Below are positions 6,667 to 16,437 of a stretch of 35,490 bases of DNA, in pieces. The stretch is taken from positions 1 to 35,490 of the IMG/VR virus record IMGVR_UViG_3300048838_000201; one strand, given 5' to 3'. Below the pieces are notes generated by a model. The model was not told where the DNA came from and made no database searches. It saw only the letters and a program-made list of their open reading frames with translations. The DNA is from a virus. Within the stretch, counting starts at the first letter, position 1, and each line of letters starts with the position of its first letter. The translations under genes and the position numbers were made by a program.

Positions 6667-6858
6667 CTACCCGGCGGCCGGTGCGTCTTCTTTTGGGGCC
6701 GGATCCGGCTGCGCTGCCGGCGCCGCAGCGGGTGCTGCCTCCGGCAGGGTGACGGTTGCGCCCGCGTCCTTCAGCGCCTGCCATACCTGGCGCGCGCCCT
6801 GCAGCTGCGCGATCTGCGCATCAATGGCCCTGATGTTCTGCTCGATCAATTCGTTCAT
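6667..6858 (-). CDS. small coiled-coil protein with Ala/Pro tail (63 aa)
   Basis: The start at 6858 overlaps the preceding gene's stop as ATGA. The first 30 residues form a strongly helical, probably coiled-coil segment (MNELIEQNIRAIDAQIAQL). The remainder is Ala/Pro-rich low complexity (PEAAPAAAPAAQPDPAP). It is the last gene of the - strand virion module, after the fibre and a 91-residue protein. A fibre-assembly chaperone or minor structural role is plausible from position alone. A longer frame through it is open upstream in the same strand but lacks support. Confidence 0.55.
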   Translation of the reverse strand: MNELIEQNIRAIDAQIAQLQGARQVWQALKDAGATVTLPEAAPAAAPAAQPDPAPKEDAPAAG

Positions 6859-7130
6859 GGTTGTTCTGTGGCTCCCTGTGGAATGATGCCGCGCGCGATG
6901 GCGTCGGCATACAGCATGGCCTTGATCGTCGCGTACAGCTGCGGCATCCCCTCGATGCCCAGCAGCTCGGCGCCGGCGGCGGAGATCGTCGTGCGCTGGA
7001 CCTCCGCCCCGTTCAACTTTGCGACGACCTGATAGGACACCGACGGCAGCGCCGGGTCGATTTTCACATCGGCAATTACCCATTGGTTTGCGCTTATCAG
7101 CGCGACGGGTTCATCAGTGATCAGTGGCAT
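6855..7130 (-). CDS. small phage protein downstream of the tail fibre (91 aa)
   Basis: GAGG five bases before the ATG at 7130 marks the start. The product has a beta-strand-rich N-terminal half (WVIADVKIDPALPSVSYQVV, NGAEVQRTTIS) and a helical C-terminal half (MPQLYATIKAMLYADAIARG). It looks like the small proteins that often follow tail-fibre genes in phages, but I cannot name a family. It is separated from the fibre gene by a + strand gene and begins a new - strand unit about 65 bases downstream of the GTATAC motif at 7195-7213. This suggests transcription of its own. The product is probably made with the 63-residue protein. Confidence 0.6.
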   Translation of the reverse strand: MPLITDEPVALISANQWVIADVKIDPALPSVSYQVVAKLNGAEVQRTTISAAGAELLGIEGMPQLYATIKAMLYADAIARGIIPQGATEQP

Positions 7131-7186
7131 GTCATCCTCGTGTCACGTTAAATTCATGCGCTCATCGCCGCATCGTACGACCATCA

Positions 7187-7213
7187 GTATAAGGGTATAC
7201 GGGTATACGATTG
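7187..7213 (-). promoter_or_regulatory. GTATAC operator/promoter motif, copy A
   Basis: On the + strand three 8-bp units lie in tandem (GTATAAGG, GTATACGG, GTATACGA; 7187-7210), followed by TTG. On the - strand, 7213-7195 reads CAATCGTATACCCGTATAC, matching copy B at 31487-31505 in 17 of 19 positions. It lies between the divergent starts at 7130 (-) and 7223 (+). The 64-base distance to the - strand ATG is almost the same as at copy B. Repressor or activator operator, or a phage-specific promoter element, are the leading ideas. Confidence 0.6.
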
Positions 7214-7222
7214 TCATAGTCG

Positions 7223-7462
7223 ATGAACAACGATCTTCACTACTTCAGAATTCGCATGTGGGCGGCCGCAACGATCCTCATCGTCCTGCTCGCCCTTGCC
7301 ATCCCCGGCTTTCACAGCCAGCCCCACATCCAGATCAAACTCGCGCTGGCCATTCCATGCATCCTGGCCGGCGCGTGGTCGTTGCCGCCTGTCCTCACGT
7401 TCATGCTGCGCGAGATGATCCGCGCCTATGAATCCCTCACAGGCCGGCGTGTGCGGGATTAA
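7223..7462 (+). CDS. putative two-TM membrane protein on the + strand (79 aa)
   Basis: This frame lies opposite to all its neighbours. It encodes two hydrophobic segments (about residues 13-29, ATILIVLLALAIPGF; about 39-61, LALAIPCILAGAW...VLTFML) with basic flanks and a charged C-terminus (REMIRAYESLTGRRVRD). Its start is ten bases from the GTATAC motif, in a divergent arrangement with the 91-residue gene. Its 3' end overlaps the fibre gene by 26 bases on the other strand. No Shine-Dalgarno is visible. A holin-like or superinfection protein would fit the topology. No lysis gene has been found elsewhere in the window, which makes that idea tempting but unproven. Confidence 0.5.
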   Translation: MNNDLHYFRIRMWAAATILIVLLALAIPGFHSQPHIQIKLALAIPCILAGAWSLPPVLTFMLREMIRAYESLTGRRVRD

Positions 7463-10400
7463 CATCAAGCACCGACGGCGGCGCGAATGACTCATCAAAT
7501 CCGTGTTCCTTCCATGTGAACACCGTGCCCTGATGTGATTCTTCTTTCTCGGCCTCGACCGTGAACGGGTGTGCCTTCGCCCATGGGTCGCGCCGCTTGC
7601 CGGTTGCAATCCATGACACTTTGGCATGCGGTTCGCCGGTAATGATCCAGCCATTCGGGATGAGGTCGAGCGTGCGCGCCGGTCGCTCATCTTCCTTCGC
7701 CTCGCCCCAGGCGCCATAGGTGACAGCCAAATCCTCATTCAGCGCGTCGAACCAATCCGGCATCTCCACCGTTGCGCGACCGCGTGCATCAAGCGTGACG
7801 TTGCCGCGATAGAAGGTAAAGTGCCCGTCGCCTTCAATGGCCACATGGTCAAGCCAGTGCGTCGTCGGCCTCAAAGGGTGATCGATGCGCCACGACTTTG
7901 AGCCGGCGGTAACGACAAAGGACGTTGTGCCGTTGTTGTCAGTCAGTGCCGCCGTCGCGGACGATCCTGTTTTTGAATAGACTTCCAGCGTAACCGTCGC
8001 AGACGGTGTGCCCACGTTGACGGTGTTTGAGACTACGGCACGCGGGCGGTCATAGAAGATGGTTGACTGGACAAACTTTGACGCAATGAGTTGCGCCGTC
8101 GCTGTGCCGGTTGCGGCTTCGATTTTTGAGTCCACATAGACAACCGGCGAGCGCGATGAGCTGTTGGAGTATGTGCCGATCCGCATCGCGTTATACGTGC
8201 TGCCGTCGGTATAGCCATACACCTCGCCCAGCCGCGTGCCGTTTGATTGCACAAACGACAAAGCGCGCTTCCCCTCGTAGCCCGTGCCGCCCACGATGGT
8301 GATCGCCGCCGACGGCGTGATGCTCATCGTGTAAGCGCCGGCATCAAACACGCCGATGATGCAATCGCCCGCCACGCCGCCGTCCGTTGTGCCGTTGCCG
8401 CGCCAGATTTTGATCCCGTTGCCCGGGCTGGCAAACGTGCCAGTAGAACCTTGATAAATGCCGCCAGATGCGCCCAGATTCAGCACGCCTTCAACCACGC
8501 CTGCGCTCGAGAATGACAGGATGTTGGTCGTGCCGGCGCGAATGCTCAAACTGCCGGCGCTCTGGTCGAATAGCGCATTGCCCTTGCCGCTCGAGTTATC
8601 GCCCAGCATCGTGTCGCCGGCAGTCATCACCTCGCCGTTCACCGTCGTGCCGGCGTTGACAAGGCTAAATGTAGGCTTGCCGCCCACGTCGGTGCCGTAG
8701 ATGCCGGCAGCGTTGGCGATGACCTTGCCATAGCCGTCTTCGGTCAGCATCAGCTCGTAGTTCGAGCGCGACACATTCAGCGGCGCGTTGCTGTTATAGA
8801 TCGCGGTGACTTCGTCTGCCGTCAGCACGCGATCGAGTATGGCGAAATCGTCAATCAGACCGTTGTAGTTATAGGCCGTGCCAATCAGCACACTCCCGCC
8901 GATCTGAATGGTGGATGGGTGAAGGGTTGGCAGTGTTGTGGTTGGCGTGCCGGCGCTGGTTGACGGCACGCCGTCCAGATACACGCGCATTGTGTTGGCG
9001 GGCACGTCCCATGTGAACGCGACATGATGCCAGCCGGCAGGCACTGTAGTTTGATGCGTTACAGCGTTGCCGTTGATAAATAATTGAAGTGTGCCCGCTG
9101 TGCTGATTTGCCCCTGAAACTCAGCGTTTGCATCACCGGCATTCCACAACACCGCACCCAAGCTGACCTTGTAATATTCCATCAATATCCACATTGACAC
9201 CGACCCCTTTGTGGGTGCAATGTTGCGCGCGATTGGGTATGCCAATACCGCAGCTGTGCGCGATGATGTGGATGCGTGCGCCGTGCCCGTCCATGCATGC
9301 CCGCTGCCGAGCGAGCCATCGACGTAGGGCGTGGTATATGCCCGTGATTCAACCTGCCAGCCGTCAAAGAACCACTGTGTGTTGGTTGCCAACCCTGCCA
9401 GCCCGACGACGTGGTTGCCCAGCGTGGTGATCGCCCGCGTGCCATACACGCGATACCAGCCGTTGCCCACTTCAGTGATGGTCGGCGTGAGTGTGCCATA
9501 GGAGCTGTCGATATACATTGACAGCCCCGACACCACACCGCCATCAAGCCGCCGTACGTAGACGCTAAATGTAAATGTAGTGGATGCTGCCAGCGTGCCA
9601 GACACGTTGTTGAACACGTCAGCAGTGCCCGACGTGTAAACCCACTTCAAGGAATGCTGGCCGAACAGCGCATGCTCAGCCGAGCGCGTGAGCGTCACCG
9701 TGCCGGATGAGCCGTAGCCGGTGGTGTTGGTTTCGATGGACGGGTTCTGAATGCGGTTGGTCGTGGCCTCGCCCACAGCCACCGCGCCGCTGAATTTACC
9801 CATCATGCCGCTGATGCCGCCGGTGATGGCCGGCACCTGACCCTTGTGGCCGTTGGTGTTGACGGCATTGCCCTGCCGCGGCGTGTCGAATGCGCAATGC
9901 ATCAGCGCCGGCACGCTGAACCCGACGCCGGGGCCGATGATCAGCGAACCGTTGATGAACCCGCCGTTGATGTAAACGCGATTGCCGTAGAACCCATAAC
10001 CCGCCAGCGTGCCGAAGAAGCTGTCGGTGATACCGGTGAGCTTCCCGATTCTCGTTTTGGTTTTGCCGCTGGTGTTGAAGTCACTATGTGCGGCCACGCC
10101 GTCATAGATGTCCATGAACGGCGCGCCGCTGTCGTCAGCCGTGAGGAACAACCCACCCTGCCGGCTCGCGTTTGACGCGTTGCCGACCACCGCATATTCA
10201 TAGCCCGGCGCCGGCGCCACGCCGCTGGACAGCGTCACCGTGGCCGTCGTGCCGGTCGGCACGGCCGTGACAGCCAGCAAACTCAGATACGTGCCGCTCC
10301 CGGTGAATTTTTGCGCCCGGAGCAGGTCGCCGACGGCCAGCCCGTGATCGTCGTCAAATGAGAGCGTGTAGGGTCCACCACCCGTCACGGCCGCAACCTT

Positions 10401-11318
10401 GCCGCCGCCGGGGCTGACGATCATCGATCCGCGAGACACGCGGATCTTGTTGATCACCAGCTCATACACCCTGAGCAGGCCGCGCACGATCAGGTTATCA
10501 AATTCTGCGGTCGCCTGGCTGGCGTAGCTCACGCCCTGGTCGATGCGCCAGCCCGCGCCGGCGAAGCCCGACACAAACGTCGTCGAGCCACCCAGCGTCT
10601 TGCCGTTGGTCAACACCACGCCGGTGGCCGGCGTCAGTGTCAATGCACCGCTCGCCGTGTCAATGAGCGGCGTGCGCACTTTGGTCGTTGCGAGAAATTG
10701 CGGCAAGGTCAGAAAGCCGTTGGCGTCGCTTGCGAGGATGGATGCCGCTGCGCCGGGGCTGCTCGAGCTGGTCAGCCGAATGGCATCGGCCTCGACTGAC
10801 AAGCCGGCTGCGCCGGTGTTGGCCACGGCAACGTTGAGCGTCGGGTTGCTGCGCACATCACCGCCGCCGGTCAGGCCGTTGCCGGCGCCGACGGTCATCG
10901 CCGGCAGGTCGTTCACGCCCAGCGCGCGGAACGACGGCTGGCCAGAGCCGGACAAGAGCGAAGCCAGGACGAGGTTGGGCGACAGCGTCGGCAGGGTGTG
11001 ATGCGCCCCGAGCAGGTCGTGTGGCGAAGGCGCGCCGGTGAGCGCGCCGCCCCCAATAATCCCGCCGGCGCCGCTGCCAACCATCACGCTCGATCCAGAT
11101 CCGCCTCCTGTCCCACCCTGAGCAACATAGGTGCCGCCTGAATAGCGCAGCCGCACAGCCTGGCCGACTGTAGCGCCCTCGATGGCCACACCGCTCAGTA
11201 CATCGCCGCCGGCGAGCTGCACGCGGCAGGCCTTGCCTGTGACTGCGATCACCGTGCCGAAGGTGTCGCGAACAATCTCGGGGAGCATGGCTCCAGTGAA
11301 CGTGGCAGGCGGTCTCAT
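7437..11318 (-). CDS. tail fibre / receptor-binding protein with LamG-like domain
   Basis: A 1293-residue protein. ATG at 11318 overlaps the stop of the upstream gene as ATGA, so I prefer it to the frame start 36 bases earlier. The N-terminal part is glycine-rich, with HDLLGAHHTLPTLS and repeated beta segments as in phage fibres. A beta-sandwich with QNPSIETNTTGYG lies at about 530-690, followed by a LamG/concanavalin-like domain (about 700-840, with AGWHHVAFTWD and MRVYLDGV). The last 180 residues hold a conserved module with WRIDHPLRPTTHW, VTLDARGRATVEMP and VSWIATGKRRDPWA that I know from many phage and bacterial surface proteins. It probably contacts a host surface glycan. It is the last large gene of the tail module. 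Confidence 0.85.
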   Translation of the reverse strand: MRPPATFTGAMLPEIVRDTFGTVIAVTGKACRVQLAGGDVLSGVAIEGATVGQAVRLRYSGGTYVAQGGTGGGSGSSVMVGSGAGGIIGGGALTGAPSPHDLLGAHHTLPTLSPNLVLASLLSGSGQPSFRALGVNDLPAMTVGAGNGLTGGGDVRSNPTLNVAVANTGAAGLSVEADAIRLTSSSSPGAAASILASDANGFLTLPQFLATTKVRTPLIDTASGALTLTPATGVVLTNGKTLGGSTTFVSGFAGAGWRIDQGVSYASQATAEFDNLIVRGLLRVYELVINKIRVSRGSMIVSPGGGKVAAVTGGGPYTLSFDDDHGLAVGDLLRAQKFTGSGTYLSLLAVTAVPTGTTATVTLSSGVAPAPGYEYAVVGNASNASRQGGLFLTADDSGAPFMDIYDGVAAHSDFNTSGKTKTRIGKLTGITDSFFGTLAGYGFYGNRVYINGGFINGSLIIGPGVGFSVPALMHCAFDTPRQGNAVNTNGHKGQVPAITGGISGMMGKFSGAVAVGEATTNRIQNPSIETNTTGYGSSGTVTLTRSAEHALFGQHSLKWVYTSGTADVFNNVSGTLAASTTFTFSVYVRRLDGGVVSGLSMYIDSSYGTLTPTITEVGNGWYRVYGTRAITTLGNHVVGLAGLATNTQWFFDGWQVESRAYTTPYVDGSLGSGHAWTGTAHASTSSRTAAVLAYPIARNIAPTKGSVSMWILMEYYKVSLGAVLWNAGDANAEFQGQISTAGTLQLFINGNAVTHQTTVPAGWHHVAFTWDVPANTMRVYLDGVPSTSAGTPTTTLPTLHPSTIQIGGSVLIGTAYNYNGLIDDFAILDRVLTADEVTAIYNSNAPLNVSRSNYELMLTEDGYGKVIANAAGIYGTDVGGKPTFSLVNAGTTVNGEVMTAGDTMLGDNSSGKGNALFDQSAGSLSIRAGTTNILSFSSAGVVEGVLNLGASGGIYQGSTGTFASPGNGIKIWRGNGTTDGGVAGDCIIGVFDAGAYTMSITPSAAITIVGGTGYEGKRALSFVQSNGTRLGEVYGYTDGSTYNAMRIGTYSNSSSRSPVVYVDSKIEAATGTATAQLIASKFVQSTIFYDRPRAVVSNTVNVGTPSATVTLEVYSKTGSSATAALTDNNGTTSFVVTAGSKSWRIDHPLRPTTHWLDHVAIEGDGHFTFYRGNVTLDARGRATVEMPDWFDALNEDLAVTYGAWGEAKEDERPARTLDLIPNGWIITGEPHAKVSWIATGKRRDPWAKAHPFTVEAEKEESHQGTVFTWKEHGFDESFAPPSVLDVNPAHAGL

Positions 11319-14300
11319 GTTCTGAACCCCCGGATTTGATATGTGGATTCCCAAATGCGATTGCCGGCGTCGTCCACGCTTGCGCGCGTCGACTTCGACG
11401 TGATCACATGGGACGAGCTCGCGCGCGCCGGCGCATCGCCGCCCGGTGAATACGACAGCGCGATCTTGTCTTCAGGCTGGACGTGCAGCAGTGGCACCGC
11501 GTCAATGGTGTCGACATCCGCAAACTCGCCCGCCTCGCGCATCTGCAGCTTGGCATCCGCGCCAGCTGACTGCCAGTCACCCACTGTCTCGTTGGAAATG
11601 CTCGCGAACTGCGCGCCCTGCGCCTGGGCGAGCAGTTCATCAATGTGTTCGCCGGAGATGTCCTGGCCAGTCACCTCGACGTGCGGGCGCTGCACCACGT
11701 CGCTTGCGCCGTCGATGTGCCGCCACAGGTTCTCACTCACACCGCCGGCGTCGTCGCGCACCCAGAACCGGCTGAACTCCACACCGCCGGCCGCTGTTGC
11801 GCGTGTGCGGATGTGACGGCCTTGTTTAATCGAGTCGACGTTCGACGCCGTGCTTGATCCCTTCTGCGCCGTGTGACGCTGCAGTTCGTCGCCGAGCTCG
11901 AGCACACGAATGGTGGCTGTGTAACCGGGCACCGTGCCGGTATGGCTTACTTGGATTGGGCCGGCATCATCACGCCGCCACGAGGTTGTGCCATCCGTCA
12001 TGTCATTTAGATTGAATGTCCAGAACGGCTTACGGTTGATCTCGACCACCACGCGCTCGCCGAACACGGCGACACGCAGGTCGACCAGTTGCGAGGCTGT
12101 CTCGCTCAGGGTGTAGTTGGGATTGCTGCCGCTCACCGTGCCGGCGACGTTGTGGTCGCAGTCTGGGACCGGCGCCACTTTCAGCCAGCGATCGCCGTTT
12201 GAGTCAGCCGCGATGTCGGTGGATGTGGTGGCCAGGCCGATCCGGATCACACCCGGTCGGCCGGCAGCATAGTCGGCAGCCGTCGCATACTGCTGAACGC
12301 TTAATCGGTAATATGAACGGAAGAAGATGTTGAGCCGCCGCTCGTTTATGACGCCGCCGGCGTTCGTGTCGTTGCCAGGTATGTGCACCTGCGCATCGAG
12401 GGTGAAGTTCGCCAGGTTGGCGCGCAGCGGCAGGCTGGCCGGCGTGGTGGTGATGGTGCCTGTCCAATGGGTCGACGGCGTGCTGTGATCGTTGCGAAAC
12501 ACAGCATTGCGCAAACCGGCGAGCGCTGCAAGCCTGCGCAGGCCATCCTCGACGGTCTGGAATCGGCCGGCATAGCGCGCCCAACGGCTCACGGTAATCT
12601 TCGACACGTTGCCACTTGTGTCGCGCGGGGAATACAGCACCGGCGCGTCGGCGTCATGTGTTTCTTTTTGCGTATTCCACTGGCCGCGGCCGCTCAATAC
12701 GATGAGGTCACCTTCGCGTTGGGTCTTTGCGAGCGCCGGGTTGATCTCGCCATTTTCCAGCGCGATATTGGGATCAGCGCCGCGCACACTGTTTTCATAG
12801 GGTTTATCGAGCGTGACATACGACGTGTTGTTGACGGTTGGGCTGCCAACCTTCGTTGCGCCGGCCACGTAATACTGTTTGTCGTCGCGGATCTGCCCGC
12901 CAGACCTCGAAACGACCTCCGCCAGCAGGCCGATCGGGTTGATGCTGAAGTTGGTTTGTATGTCGCCCAGGTCGTCGCCCGGCTGGGCGCCGGTGTTGGA
13001 ACGCCAGTTGCGAAGGGTGCTGGTCGGCCCGGCTGCCTCCGCGAGCGGCGCATAGAACGCCGGCACAATCGTCCACGTGTTTTGCTCAAACATGCCGCGC
13101 TTGTAGAACGTGAAGCCGGCATAGCGAAGACACTCGTCATCAACATCCAGATACGAGGACGCAGGCAGGCCGTGTGTCGAGGGAGCGCCGTTGAACACAT
13201 AGCCGTGGTGCATTACTACGCGCCACACAGACGGTTCGCTGCCGCTTGAATAGAACGGATCATCATCGTGGGCAATTGGGTTCGTCTCATCCCACCCCAC
13301 TCGCGTGCGATTCTCATACCCCGACCATAGCCAGAAGCGCACGCCGTCGCTGTCCAGCATGCGAATGGAAGCCGCTGTGTTGTCGTCTGAAATGAAGATC
13401 CCGCGCCCGCGGATCGCGCGTGCGAATTTTTGCGCCTTGGGATCGATTGGCATGGGTAGGTCGCCGAGCTCGTCGGCTTCGGTCGCCACATAGTTGCGCT
13501 TGCCACAATCAGCCCAGCCCCAGATATTGTTCGTCGACAGCGTCTGAATGTAACCATTTGCGCCAGGGGCCGACAGGCCATAGTGCGAAGTGAAGGCGAC
13601 ATTGTTGCCGGTGATCGAGGCGATTTTCAAAATCTGGTCGGAATTGTCTGGAATGCGCAGTCGCACATATTGACCGACTACGAGCATGGAGGGCGCGGAC
13701 GTGCAGTTGACGCTCAAGCGGTCTCCGATTGGCGACTGCCCATTGCACTGAACGGCGATCACGCTGTAATCGGCGAGCGTTGCGATGTTGGCCGCATAGG
13801 TCAGCGTCTGCTCAATGTCGTCGTATGCACCTGCTGCGAACGCTGTGGTGTCGCCCCACACGTCGGTCGACAGCGCCAGTCCGCACTGATCATCGCCGGC
13901 TTGCGAGCGCTTCGCCTGCCAGTCAAACAGGAACTCTGACCACAGGGTGTATTGCGCGTTGGCAGCCCACGTCGACGCGCCGGTCACGCGGGGCTTCACG
14001 AACACCTGCACGCGCCGGCCACTGATGCGCACCGCCACGTCATACAAAGACCCTTTGACGAGCTGGTTGGCCGGCGACGTGCGGTATGTGCCCGGCGTTG
14101 CTTGCGTGCGCAGGCCGGATACCAGGGCCGGCGACCACGCCCACAGCGTGTTGATCCTGTCCTTGAAATTCCAGCCGGTGTCTTCCTTCTCCGGATCTGC
14201 CGGGTCGATGCTGTTGAGCTTGATCGTACGCACTTTCGGCCGGTCGCACGTCTCGTAGGTCGACCAGGCGTTGCTGCGCGGCACCACGACCACATTGCCG

Positions 14301-16018
14301 TTGCCGTCGTCGTCGCAACCAAACACGAAGCCGATGGATGAGACGGCATAGTTGTCACCGTTATCCATCTGCACAGTCGCTTCCATCAGCGCATCGCCGG
14401 ACTCTTCGCCTTCGACAAGCGCAATGAAGGGCCGGTTCCGGCCGTCATACACCAGGCCGTTCTGAGTGGCTTTGAAGCCGCGATCCGCCGGCGTCTTGAT
14501 GTTGAAGTCATCCAGATCTGCCAGCACGCTGTGCAGCGCAAGCTGGCTGCGCAGGTCTGTTTCGGTCAGCAGATTGTGGTCGATCAGCTTCTTCTGGCCG
14601 AGATCACGCGCCGTGATCGCCAGCGCGCCGAACTCGACAGACTGATCGTTGGCTGCCATGATGCTGCGCTGCGCGTCATCAATGCCGTAGGCGCCATAGG
14701 CGTCGGCGTTCCCGTCATAGCCGAGCTTCAGATATACGGCCGCGCCGTTCTTCACATGCGCGTTGCCATCCCATTGCAGCCCGCCGCCGGCGGTAGAGGG
14801 GTTGGCCAGGCTGAGCGAGAACTGATCCGCGGCCTCCGCGGTCTCTTCGATCTGGAAGCCTTCGACATAGTCGTCGAGCGTCACCGATGCACCGGCCGAC
14901 GGCACCTGCAGCTGGGTGACCGGCGCGGCATACCCCTGCGCGCCGCCTACGTAATATAAGGTGGTCGGCGAATCGTTGCGCAGAAGCAGCGCGCCGCGGC
15001 AGTCCGATTTCGTGATGAAGCTCGATCGCTCGTACAGGCTCCAGTGCCATGCATCGGCCGATTGAAGATACAGGTCGAACGCGGCCACCTGGATCGTGCT
15101 CGACGGCGACACGCGCGTCTGTCGCGTGAAGCGAGCCGTGAGATAGAACGTGCCGTTGATGCGCGTGACCGACGCCGGCATGAGGGCGACCAGGCTGGCG
15201 CCGGCGGCAATGGGGGCAACAGGCACAAGCGCCGACTCGATGCCGGACTTGATGTAGAACTGCACGGCGCGCCCGTTCACCTGGTCATTGGCAATCACAT
15301 GAATGGCGCCGGTGTCGGTGTTCGCAATGGCCGCGATATACGAGCAGTGCTTGCAGCTGGCATACCAGTTCGAATAACTCTCGGCGTCAAGCATCGGGAT
15401 CTGGATGAGCGTGTTGAGCGGTATCGCTGCGCTCGCCGATCCGGGGATCCAGTAGAACTGGATCGTGGACAGGCGCATGTTGAAATCGTGCGTGCCGACG
15501 GCGACGATCACGCCGTAATCGGTCGGGCACACTGCCTCAACCCGCCTGATGCGCGTGCTGTTGCTGCTGTAGGCATCCCCAAAGACAGACCCATAGTTCG
15601 ACAGCGACACGCTCACTGGATTCGTCGTGCTCGTGAGCGTGGCTCGCTTCACTTGCACGCCAGATCCATCCATCGTCGCGGTGTAAAGCCGGATCGTGCC
15701 GCCTTCATTGACGATGGCGCTTCGCATGGTCTGCACCGACAGTGTTGTGCCTGACGCCGGCATGCCATAGTCGGCATTGTTCGACGTGTCGAACACGCGC
15801 AAGTAAATGACGCCGGTGTTGTGCATGTAGGTTGCATACGCCAGTGTGCCGGTGTTGCGCATGCAGAACGACTGCGCGACCTGCGTGTCGAGCGTGCCGG
15901 CGGCATTGGAGGCAAAACTCGCGAAGTGCAGGATCTCGTCGCGGGCAGTTGCCTGGACGGTCGGCGCGACCAGCGGCTGCGCCTGTGCGGTGAGGTTGGA
16001 TCCAGCGATGCTGCGCAT
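11315..16018 (-). CDS. large tail hub / adhesin protein
   Basis: A 1567-residue protein, the largest in the window, placed between the small tail gene and the fibre. AGGAAG nine bases upstream supports ATG 16018. No transmembrane segment or catalytic motif is evident. Composition is Ser/Thr/Asn/Asp-rich with many beta strands and aromatic turns. One segment around residues 390-470 (VTLDDYVEGFQIEETAEAAD, then YGAYGIDDAQRS) resembles the baseplate-hub type domain of siphovirus Tal proteins. Position after the tape measure fits a tail-tip organiser. The C-terminal 100 residues (with HVEVTGQDISGEHIDELLAQ) are more ordered and may join the fibre. The exact family is not recognised. Confidence 0.75.
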   Translation of the reverse strand: MRSIAGSNLTAQAQPLVAPTVQATARDEILHFASFASNAAGTLDTQVAQSFCMRNTGTLAYATYMHNTGVIYLRVFDTSNNADYGMPASGTTLSVQTMRSAIVNEGGTIRLYTATMDGSGVQVKRATLTSTTNPVSVSLSNYGSVFGDAYSSNSTRIRRVEAVCPTDYGVIVAVGTHDFNMRLSTIQFYWIPGSASAAIPLNTLIQIPMLDAESYSNWYASCKHCSYIAAIANTDTGAIHVIANDQVNGRAVQFYIKSGIESALVPVAPIAAGASLVALMPASVTRINGTFYLTARFTRQTRVSPSSTIQVAAFDLYLQSADAWHWSLYERSSFITKSDCRGALLLRNDSPTTLYYVGGAQGYAAPVTQLQVPSAGASVTLDDYVEGFQIEETAEAADQFSLSLANPSTAGGGLQWDGNAHVKNGAAVYLKLGYDGNADAYGAYGIDDAQRSIMAANDQSVEFGALAITARDLGQKKLIDHNLLTETDLRSQLALHSVLADLDDFNIKTPADRGFKATQNGLVYDGRNRPFIALVEGEESGDALMEATVQMDNGDNYAVSSIGFVFGCDDDGNGNVVVVPRSNAWSTYETCDRPKVRTIKLNSIDPADPEKEDTGWNFKDRINTLWAWSPALVSGLRTQATPGTYRTSPANQLVKGSLYDVAVRISGRRVQVFVKPRVTGASTWAANAQYTLWSEFLFDWQAKRSQAGDDQCGLALSTDVWGDTTAFAAGAYDDIEQTLTYAANIATLADYSVIAVQCNGQSPIGDRLSVNCTSAPSMLVVGQYVRLRIPDNSDQILKIASITGNNVAFTSHYGLSAPGANGYIQTLSTNNIWGWADCGKRNYVATEADELGDLPMPIDPKAQKFARAIRGRGIFISDDNTAASIRMLDSDGVRFWLWSGYENRTRVGWDETNPIAHDDDPFYSSGSEPSVWRVVMHHGYVFNGAPSTHGLPASSYLDVDDECLRYAGFTFYKRGMFEQNTWTIVPAFYAPLAEAAGPTSTLRNWRSNTGAQPGDDLGDIQTNFSINPIGLLAEVVSRSGGQIRDDKQYYVAGATKVGSPTVNNTSYVTLDKPYENSVRGADPNIALENGEINPALAKTQREGDLIVLSGRGQWNTQKETHDADAPVLYSPRDTSGNVSKITVSRWARYAGRFQTVEDGLRRLAALAGLRNAVFRNDHSTPSTHWTGTITTTPASLPLRANLANFTLDAQVHIPGNDTNAGGVINERRLNIFFRSYYRLSVQQYATAADYAAGRPGVIRIGLATTSTDIAADSNGDRWLKVAPVPDCDHNVAGTVSGSNPNYTLSETASQLVDLRVAVFGERVVVEINRKPFWTFNLNDMTDGTTSWRRDDAGPIQVSHTGTVPGYTATIRVLELGDELQRHTAQKGSSTASNVDSIKQGRHIRTRATAAGGVEFSRFWVRDDAGGVSENLWRHIDGASDVVQRPHVEVTGQDISGEHIDELLAQAQGAQFASISNETVGDWQSAGADAKLQMREAGEFADVDTIDAVPLLHVQPEDKIALSYSPGGDAPARASSSHVITSKSTRASVDDAGNRIWESTYQIRGFRT

Positions 16019-16032
16019 CAGTCAACTTCCTT

Positions 16033-16422
16033 TCAGTTCAATTTCTTGAGAGTCAGATCGATGGAATACCAGCCGTCGGCGCCTTCCATCACCGGCGCGA
16101 GCTCCGGCACGAGCACCGGCGCGCCTTCGATCGCGACGTTGCCCTGCGACGCGCCCCAGATGTCAGTGAAGGCAAGCGTGCGGCCGGCGACGGTGTTCGC
16201 ATCGATCAGAGCCTTGACCTCGCTGCGCGAGTGGTAGCCGGTGGCCGGCACATCTTGCACCAGTGCGGTGAAGGTCCATTGCTTCGCGCGTGCGCCGATC
16301 ACAGCATAGGTTTTTGCGGTGAGCGTGTTGCGCCCGCTTGCCGGCTGCCCGGGCTCTCGCCAGGTGGCGAGGCGCACATACAGCTTCTTTGCGCCGAGCG
16401 TGACGAACTGGTTGTATGCCAT
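16033..16422 (-). CDS. small tail protein between tape measure and tail hub (129 aa)
   Basis: I use the ATG at 16422 (MAYNQFVTLG), which has AGGTGA upstream. A GTG three codons earlier is less likely. The product is beta-rich (KKLYVRLATWREPGQP, QWTFTALVQDVPATG) and ends in a strand-rich WYSIDLTLKKLN. Its size, lack of signal sequence and location directly after the tape measure suggest a distal-tail or minor tail component. I cannot identify the family securely. It begins 15 bases after the tape-measure stop and precedes the hub by 14 bases, so it is part of one transcript. Confidence 0.7.
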   Translation of the reverse strand: MAYNQFVTLGAKKLYVRLATWREPGQPASGRNTLTAKTYAVIGARAKQWTFTALVQDVPATGYHSRSEVKALIDANTVAGRTLAFTDIWGASQGNVAIEGAPVLVPELAPVMEGADGWYSIDLTLKKLN

Positions 16423-16437
16423 AGACTTCACCTGGCC

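Noticed and set aside
12383-13249. 288-codon open frame on the + strand
   Set aside because: Antisense to the tail hub gene and without independent support.
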